A stretch of DNA of 64,000 nucleotides from contig JAFEEQ010000017.1 in assembly GCA_018241025.1 (NCBI GenBank), forward strand, positions 1-64,000, given 5' to 3'. The position numbers and the translations under genes are program-made. The notes below the pieces were generated by a model, which did no database searches, was not told the DNA's origin, and was given only the letters and a program-made list of their open reading frames with translations. The first letter of the stretch is position 1, and each line of letters starts with the position of its first letter. Positions 58,447 through 64,000 of the stretch are shown here, in pieces. The DNA is from Pseudomonadota bacterium. GTDB lineage: Bacteria > Pseudomonadota > Alphaproteobacteria > Micropepsales > Micropepsaceae.

Positions 58447-58994
58447 TGAGAGGCCTTGGCTTTGGTTCGCCCCGATTGGGACAAAACGTGAAAATGACTA
58501 GACGCATCCACGCTGGAACGTAGTCTTTGACACTGGATCATCAAATTGTGGATGTCTACACAGCCGCACACGCAAGGCCTGGGAAGGGCCGGCAAGATCG
58601 GGGAAGGAGATGTACGGAACCGCCCTCTCTTACCGATGAGTTGGCTGCTTGGGGTGGAAGCCAGCAACAACGCGATGCAACTTAGTTCGCCACCGGGTGT
58701 TTGACGTCTGCGGGCATAGGGGCTGTCGGCAGCGGCGGCCAAAATTGGCCCATTAACCAATTCGGGTGCGTGAACCGGCCGCACAAATTTGGATGGACCC
58801 TGTTTGCAGGCGCAAAAAAGTGTAACGTAAGGGAAGTCGGTGTTTTTTGTCACAAATTTGCGGCCTATTGTCGGCCATATGAATTGATTGGGTATCGGAC
58901 TGCTACCGGCAAATTCTCGGATGTCCTGCCGTTTGATCTTGTACGCTGTTGAGAGTTGAGAAGACAAAATTTGCCGGAGACGGTCGGGGGATTG
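58447..58994. other. 548-bp region upstream of the priming transferase
   Basis: No supported gene. The stretch 58790-58870 is AT-rich compared with its surroundings (CACAAATTTG twice, at 58781-58790 and 58852-58861). The duplicated 10-mer is a self-complementary CAAATTTG core and could be an operator pair 71 bp apart. It most likely holds the promoter of the priming glycosylphosphotransferase. Confidence 0.4.
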
Positions 58995-60476
58995 ATGAGC
59001 GAACGTTGGAGCTTAGCGGAAACCGCAGATTACGCCGCCGCGCACGGCGCGTCGTTACAGGTCCGCCGTACGAGGAATTGGGTCGTAACCGTCGTGCTGG
59101 CGCTCGCGGACGTCGCGACCTTTGCCGTCGCCGGAACGCTCTTCCGCCGTATCGTCGACGTCCCGCATATCCCGCTCAAGTTTGAGTTTCTTGCGATCGA
59201 CAGGCCCGTCGACGTCTTCTACGTGATGTGCGCGATATTTGTCGTCGCCCGGTATCTCTCGGGCGACTATAGCCGTCGGCTGCCGTTCTGGGAGGGCGCG
59301 AGGCTGACCACGATCAGCGTCGTCATTGTCGCCTTTCCCATCGCACTCTTCACGTTTTTCAGCGGCCACTACTATTCCACATTCGCGCAAGTCAGCAGCT
59401 GGATCTTCGTCATATTCGGGCTTCCATTGTCGCGACAACTTGCGCGGTATCTTCTCGATCAGGTGTCGCTCTGGTGGTTGCCGTCGGCCTTGATCGTGGA
59501 AGGGCTCGATGCGACCGAAGTAATCCGCGCTTTCAGCGGTTCGCTTTCCCTTGGGTTCGACGTCCGGTTTCACGTTCCACTGGGCGATCAGCCGGTCGAC
59601 CGGATGGCGTTTCCGAATGTCTCCAGCATAGCGCTCAGCGATCCCGGTCAGATCGTGGCGCGGCTCGTCGAGGCGGGATGCTCCGAAATATTGGTAGCGA
59701 CGGACCATCAGCAAAACGCGATGGTCGAAGACCTCGTTCAGCACGCGCTGGCAGCGCGCATGGGCGTCGCCTTCATCGCACCGGCGCGCCATCGATCGTT
59801 CCCGGGGGTCTCGGTAAACTATTTCTTCGACCGCGACTTCGTGCCGATGCCGGCGCGAAGCAGTTTGAGCTGGGCCTTGAAGCGGCTGGTGGATGTGATT
59901 GGCTCGATTGTGCTGTTGACCGTGTTCTCGCCAATTCTGCTTTTGTTCGGTTATCTCATCCGGCGCGACGGCGGTCAGGCACTGTTCGTGCAGCCGCGCG
60001 TAGGTCTGAACGGCGAGGAGTTTCCCTGCATCAAGTTCCGCACAATGGCGCAGGATGCCGAAGCGCAGCTGGCGGAGTGGCGGCGTACGAACTCGCCGCT
60101 ATACCAGGAATACCTTACGTCCAATTTCAAGCTGAAGGACGATCCGCGGGTCACCTCGTTCGGCAAGTGGCTGCGCAGAACGAGTCTCGACGAACTCCCC
60201 CAACTCATCAACGTTCTGCAGGGCCATATGAGCCTGGTCGGACCACGCCCGCTCATCGCGCGTGAGATCAGCTCCTACGGTGTGACGTTTAAGCTCTACC
60301 GCCAGATCCGCCCCGGCTTGACCGGCCTTTGGCAGGTCAGCGGACGCAGCCGGACGACGTTCTCCGACCGTGTCTCGCTCGACTATTGGTACATTCGCAA
60401 CTGGTCGTTGTTGTTCGATGTGATCATACTCTTCAAGACGGTCGGGGTCCTCATCTCGAAAGACGGTGCCTATTAG
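58995..60476 (+). CDS. Polyprenyl glycosylphosphotransferase (priming enzyme, WcaJ/PssZ-like)
   Basis: 493 residues. Five N-terminal membrane segments (VVTVVLALADVATFAVAGTL, PVDVFYVMCAIFVVARYL, LTTISVVIVAFPIALFTFF, SSWIFVIFGLPLSRQL) and a central variable domain come first. Then come the re-entrant helix (DVIGSIVLLTVFSPILLLFGYLI) and the catalytic sugar-transferase domain (IKFRTM, RRTSLDELPQLINVLQG, MSLVGPRPLI, PGLTGLWQVSGRS). It loads the first sugar-1-phosphate on undecaprenyl phosphate. The ATG at 58995 follows GGGGG. Confidence 0.9.
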   Translation: MSERWSLAETADYAAAHGASLQVRRTRNWVVTVVLALADVATFAVAGTLFRRIVDVPHIPLKFEFLAIDRPVDVFYVMCAIFVVARYLSGDYSRRLPFWEGARLTTISVVIVAFPIALFTFFSGHYYSTFAQVSSWIFVIFGLPLSRQLARYLLDQVSLWWLPSALIVEGLDATEVIRAFSGSLSLGFDVRFHVPLGDQPVDRMAFPNVSSIALSDPGQIVARLVEAGCSEILVATDHQQNAMVEDLVQHALAARMGVAFIAPARHRSFPGVSVNYFFDRDFVPMPARSSLSWALKRLVDVIGSIVLLTVFSPILLLFGYLIRRDGGQALFVQPRVGLNGEEFPCIKFRTMAQDAEAQLAEWRRTNSPLYQEYLTSNFKLKDDPRVTSFGKWLRRTSLDELPQLINVLQGHMSLVGPRPLIAREISSYGVTFKLYRQIRPGLTGLWQVSGRSRTTFSDRVSLDYWYIRNWSLLFDVIILFKTVGVLISKDGAY

Positions 60477-60745
60477 GGTGGAGCGGAAAACGGCCTTCCG
60501 ATGCCGCGGCCTGGAACTCTTGTCTTCCCGGCGGAAGGGCCCCCGGTGCAGCTTCCATGTAACACCGCGCAATATTTTGAATTTGGGCGCGCAACGCCAC
60601 TCGAGACGCTTGGCCGAGCTGCGTGTCCCCGATGCCACGCTATGGCACTTTCCACGCCGTCTGGCGTTCAGTGGTACGGCGCAAGTCATTGACATCGCCG
60701 CGACTATCGCGTTATCTCATGATAAGTATACGAGGAGATTCCTTC

Positions 60746-60991
60746 ATGAAGAAGATGTGTGCCACAGCTGCGGCGTTCGCTATGCTGCTTTCGACAACGG
60801 CTACGTTCGCTGCTTCAGAGCAGGCCGCGCTCCCTCCTGGTAAGGCGGCTGGTATTCATGAAGCTGCTCTTCGTGCACCGACGTGGGTTTGGGTTGCTGG
60901 CGTGGGCTTCGTGGCACTTGGCGCGGGACTGGTTGCTTCCGGCAACGGAAACGGCTCGTCTGCTGGTACGACGACGTCGACGCATATATAG
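60746..60991 (+). CDS. YjbE-like small exported protein
   Basis: 81 residues: signal peptide MKKMCATAAAFAMLLSTTA, a hydrophobic stretch WVWVAGVGFVALGAGLVAS, and a Gly/Ser/Thr-rich tail GNGNGSSAGTTTSTHI. E. coli YjbE has the same plan (signal, hydrophobic segment, GGDGSNTGTTTTT-type tail) and the yjb genes next door support the match. GAGGAG lies 8 nt before the ATG. Function in polysaccharide secretion is not established. It is convergent with YjbF. Confidence 0.7.
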   Translation: MKKMCATAAAFAMLLSTTATFAASEQAALPPGKAAGIHEAALRAPTWVWVAGVGFVALGAGLVASGNGNGSSAGTTTSTHI

Positions 60992-61017
60992 AGTATCTCG
61001 ACGGTTTACTGTCAAAG

Positions 61018-61043
61018 CGCCGGCCAAAAATTCATGGCCGGCG
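61018..61043. terminator. Hairpin between convergent YjbE- and YjbF-like genes
   Basis: A 9-bp perfect stem CGCCGGCCA/TGGCCGGCG with an 8-nt loop lies 26 bp past the YjbE-like stop and 17 bp past the YjbF-like stop. On the plus side it is followed by a T-rich tract (TTGCTGTTTGCATTTT), so it works best as a plus-strand terminator, perhaps in both directions. Confidence 0.75.
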
Positions 61044-61060
61044 TTGCTGTTTGCATTTTG

Positions 61061-61732
61061 CTATTGTGTGCCGATCGGTGGTCGGAGGTATTCGATCTCC
61101 AATTGTGGGCCGTTGGGATGGGCCTGCTGGATCGAACGCCAAACGCGCTGCGTCGCGCGGCTAACCCAATAGGTGTTCTCAAATGACCAATCGAGATCGG
61201 GGCAGCGACATGTTTCGTTGACGCGCACGGTGTCAAATCGCTGTCCCAGTATCGCAATCGGATCCAGACCGGCGGGCCGAACATCGCACTTCACCTGAAC
61301 CGAATAGCGGCCCAGATCGGCAAAGTCGGCAATCCAGTTGCGGGTGTGTGGCATAAGCCACGGTTCTTCGCCCGTGGAATCTGACAGGCGCGCCGACAGA
61401 TCTGCACCGAAACCTGACGTTGCTAGTATACGGCCGTCGCCGATAAGCAAACTCACGTGGCCCGCCGAGGACCAGAGTCTCTGGTGTCCATTGTCCATCG
61501 CGAGGATCAGAATCTGTTGGGGCCCTCCACTGACACGCAATCCGATAGTCGCGTAGGGAATAGCGCCCGCGCGGGCGACGGATACTGAGTTGTCGTCGTC
61601 ATTCCAGTAGTGATCCGCCGCCGCCAGAATCTGGCTCCAGTCACCACCCGAAGAACTGCAACCCGCGAGGAGCAGAATGATAATGAACGAGCGCGCGCGA
61701 CGGACCGCTATTTCAAGGTGATACAATGTCAT
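61061..61732 (-). CDS. YjbF/GfcB-family lipoprotein
   Basis: 223 residues from ATG 61732. The lipoprotein signal IIILLLAGCSSSGG is near residue 25. The body (ATIGLRVSGGPQQILILAMDNG, WSSAGHVSLLIGDGRILATSGFGADL, DPIAILGQRFDTVRVNETC) fits the YjbF family of outer-membrane lipoproteins of group 4 capsule and Yjb secretion systems. It overlaps the upstream YjbH end by 20 nt. The frame could start at 61810, but that would push the signal inward. Confidence 0.8.
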   Translation of the reverse strand: MTLYHLEIAVRRARSFIIILLLAGCSSSGGDWSQILAAADHYWNDDDNSVSVARAGAIPYATIGLRVSGGPQQILILAMDNGHQRLWSSAGHVSLLIGDGRILATSGFGADLSARLSDSTGEEPWLMPHTRNWIADFADLGRYSVQVKCDVRPAGLDPIAILGQRFDTVRVNETCRCPDLDWSFENTYWVSRATQRVWRSIQQAHPNGPQLEIEYLRPPIGTQ

Positions 61733-64000
61733 CGAGATGGTCAACCAATTCGCCGTAGCTGGAAGACTTTGTTTCATCATAGAGGAAGTCGTCGCCGTCG
61801 AGTCTCGCACCGCCGTCGCGCGTCAGGGACCTGAGCAAAAAATCGTACGATGAATGGGTATAGAAGGGAAGTCCCCACTCCAGTGGAATTCGCACAACGA
61901 TGCCTTTGTCGAAGCTTCCTTCTCCGAACTTCGAGAAAGGTACATTCGTAAATGTTGCAAAGGCACCGATCTCGACGCCAGTCGAGAAGCGTCGGCTCAC
62001 TTCGAACGTCGCACCATAGTCGCCGGCTAGGTAGCGCCCGATGTGAACGTTGAAATTGAGGCCGTAGTACGGTGACGTGTAGTAAAGCGAAACGTGCCCG
62101 GTCAGCACATGGTAGTTCTGGAGTCCGAATATCCTGTCGAAATTGCGCTGCCAGACCTCGTAAGCATCTACGCCGATAGCCAGGCGTTCGCCATCCGGTC
62201 GCCACAGAATCTGACCGCCAAGGCCGGCGAACATGCTCTCCAAATAGCCTGCGCGTACTGCATAAAACACATCCGGCGCAAGCTTATCGAAATAAGTCGC
62301 TCTCAGGCTCGTGATGCCGTTTGCACCGTGCTGAAAGTACTCCAACGCGTCGCTACGAACGTGGGGGAGTACGCTGTCGGACAGGCGCGCGAAGTTGAAG
62401 TTGTTGTAGATATTTGCCTCGATACGTCCGTCGATCGAAAAATTCGGCGTCAAAGAAACAGAGGCATCGGCGGAAGCAAACAATTGGATTTCCAAAGGTC
62501 GATCAGGGTCAAAGAGACCTTGCCGTACGCCTGGCGAAAAGGACCAACTAACGCGCGGGTAGCTTTCGGTCTGCGCTGCGTCAAGGATCGGATTGAAGAG
62601 GGGCACCGAATACAGTGCGATGCCGCCTTCAAGTTCTCGCGCGGTGCCCGTGACGGTAGCGGCACGCTCCATGGCGGAGCGCGATATCCGAAACTCGCGG
62701 GCTGGCAGGCCGTTTTTCAACGCCACCAAGTGGAACACTTCGACGGTTGGCGGCGCATCTGCCATCAATACACGCACGATGCGCCCGGCAGCCTCAGCGT
62801 CAGACCAATATGCGTCATTGGAAAAGTAGAGCCACGTGAAAGCACCATCGATCGACAGTGCTTCGGTTTGAATGCGCTGCTTGTCCAAGTCGGTCATGAT
62901 TCGCGACCGGATATCCTCCGCGCCTGCCAACGTCGAATTGTCAGGTGACGCGAGGCTCCCTGAAACCGTCTCGTCTCTGGTTCGGCAGAAATAGACCATC
63001 CCAGATTGGTCGAGAGGGTCTGAAAGGGCGATGGTACGTAGGTCTCGATCTATTCCTGCCGCGAGTTTTGCGTAAGAACCACACTGGCCTTCGCCCGAAT
63101 TCGACACATGTGCTTCGACCAGGAGTGTATGGCCGACCGTTTCGACGCTTCGTACGCCAATGCCTTCTGAAAGCAGAGCGCTTCGCAATTCTCCCTCAAT
63201 AGTTGCCTGACCGGGCGCCAAACGAACCCACGGCTTTATTAAACCTGCATCGCGCGTGGCCGCCCCCTCGAGCAGCTCGTTCAGCGACTGCATTTGCGCA
63301 AGCGCAGGGCGAATATTCGGAGCAGGAAGCTCGGGCCCAACGTGTTCTGGCACGGCATCGCGCGAGGGATCTGCCGTCAGAGACAATGTCAGACCAAAGC
63401 TGGTTCCATAGTACCAGCCTGCGGTCATCGTCAAAACATTGGGCAGACTATATGTGAGACCGATATCGATGGGGCTGCGAACTGTAAAGCTGCCCCTTAG
63501 GTGCTCAAGCTCGTATCTGTCGGAGCTGTATTCCGTGATGAGGGCAAGGTTTTCGATCGGGGTGCGCCAAATGACTCCGCCAAACAGACCGATATTTGGT
63601 CCGTGAAAGTACTGCCCAAAATTTGCCGACCCAACTCGTTCGTTCAATAGGCTCCGATTATTGAACGACGGAAAGATCGAGACCAAAGGGTTGGGCAGGG
63701 CATGGCTCTGTGCAAATCGGCCCCATCCGAACCCCGTAGTGAGATCGAAGTCGTAGATATGCTTCGAGGCTACAAGATATTCGCCGGCATAGACGCCAGT
63801 TCCCAGTACGTCGCGAAGGCCGAGCGATATATCAGGTATGTGCTCCGTTTCCTTCGACAGCCTTATCTTCAATCCGAAGCTTCGGTCGAAATAATTTTTG
63901 ACGTAAAAATGAGAAATCTGCGCATAGCGAAAAGAAGTTTCTAGCCACGGCAGGGCTTGAAAACTCCCGCTAAATCGACGTGCATTTGGTAGCAGCGCGA
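61713..64000 (-). CDS. YjbH-domain outer-membrane protein, N-terminus beyond the window
   Basis: The minus frame is open from 61713 through the right edge. Upstream of a TTG at 63872 it continues as coding-like sequence (ALLPNARRFSGSFQALP, LETSFRYAQIS), so the real start is outside. At least 762 residues are visible. YjbH landmarks: SLGLRDVLGTGVYAGEYLVAS, NTGxFG-type beta-barrel pieces, and the C-terminal block VSLYYTSPYYGLNFNVHIGRYLAGDYGATFEVSRRF in parts, ending EWGLPFYTH. Such proteins form the outer-membrane beta barrel of Yjb polysaccharide export. It precedes YjbF; a YjbG/GfcC gene is not seen between them. Confidence 0.85.
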   Translation of the reverse strand, partial: ALLPNARRFSGSFQALPWLETSFRYAQISHFYVKNYFDRSFGLKIRLSKETEHIPDISLGLRDVLGTGVYAGEYLVASKHIYDFDLTTGFGWGRFAQSHALPNPLVSIFPSFNNRSLLNERVGSANFGQYFHGPNIGLFGGVIWRTPIENLALITEYSSDRYELEHLRGSFTVRSPIDIGLTYSLPNVLTMTAGWYYGTSFGLTLSLTADPSRDAVPEHVGPELPAPNIRPALAQMQSLNELLEGAATRDAGLIKPWVRLAPGQATIEGELRSALLSEGIGVRSVETVGHTLLVEAHVSNSGEGQCGSYAKLAAGIDRDLRTIALSDPLDQSGMVYFCRTRDETVSGSLASPDNSTLAGAEDIRSRIMTDLDKQRIQTEALSIDGAFTWLYFSNDAYWSDAEAAGRIVRVLMADAPPTVEVFHLVALKNGLPAREFRISRSAMERAATVTGTARELEGGIALYSVPLFNPILDAAQTESYPRVSWSFSPGVRQGLFDPDRPLEIQLFASADASVSLTPNFSIDGRIEANIYNNFNFARLSDSVLPHVRSDALEYFQHGANGITSLRATYFDKLAPDVFYAVRAGYLESMFAGLGGQILWRPDGERLAIGVDAYEVWQRNFDRIFGLQNYHVLTGHVSLYYTSPYYGLNFNVHIGRYLAGDYGATFEVSRRFSTGVEIGAFATFTNVPFSKFGEGSFDKGIVVRIPLEWGLPFYTHSSYDFLLRSLTRDGGARLDGDDFLYDETKSSSYGELVDHLDDIVSP

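Noticed and set aside
58287..58967. 226-codon minus frame starting upstream of the second nucleotidyltransferase
   Set aside because: It is in a different frame from that gene and overlaps its N-terminus, with no motif or start signal.

Overview
The window looks like a high-GC alphaproteobacterial chromosome. The evidence is the GyrA and Tgt sequences, the gyrA-coaD-ppi order, the YjbF/YjbH export proteins and the overall codon use. I cannot name a genus safely. It divides into four parts.

(1) 1-6.4 kb is a lasso-peptide-type RiPP cluster. On the minus strand lie an HPr-kinase-like gene and an asparagine-synthetase-like macrolactam cyclase. Divergent from them are a PqqD-type leader-binding protein, a B2-type transglutaminase-like protease and a family-5 nucleotidyltransferase, with a convergent ABC exporter. 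Kinase plus nucleotidyltransferase is the gene set known from paeninodin-type clusters. I could not find a precursor peptide inside the window.

(2) 6.6-13.7 kb is housekeeping: gyrA, coaD, a cyclophilin, a small secreted protein, a MORN-repeat secreted protein and tgt. queA, the partner of tgt in queuosine synthesis, lies 14 kb further on, behind a tRNA-Lys(UUU). The DNA between (13.9-27.5 kb) is accessory. It holds two phage-like genes, a three-gene operon (exported CHAT protease-like protein, CHASE2 membrane protein, exported protein), a lipoprotein/PAP2 pair flanked by an 81%-identical 75-bp repeat, a translationally coupled five-gene recombination-type operon (RarA-C-like, Gp157, Rad52-HNH fusion and two small genes), an XRE repressor with a palindromic operator, and a membrane protein.

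(3) 28.9-32.7 kb carries a sugar aminotransferase and then a scarred region: a truncated second copy of the XRE repressor, and a complete 1265-bp IS3-family element. The element has 13-bp perfect ends and a TGCT target duplication. It interrupts a small gene, and its own orfB has an internal stop.

(4) 32.7-64 kb is a Wzx/Wzy-type acidic exopolysaccharide locus: Wzz-like protein, UDP-uronate epimerase, UDP-HexNAc dehydrogenase, GDP-mannose dehydrogenase, flippase, polymerase, four GT4 glycosyltransferases, two methyltransferases, two lyase-like proteins, a priming glycosylphosphotransferase, three AsnB-type amidotransferases and a paralogue of the lasso-cluster nucleotidyltransferase. It ends with a YjbE/YjbF/YjbH secretion set, whose YjbH runs off the right edge. 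Several acid-sugar dehydrogenases together with three amidotransferases suggest a polymer with amidated uronic acids. That last point is inference.
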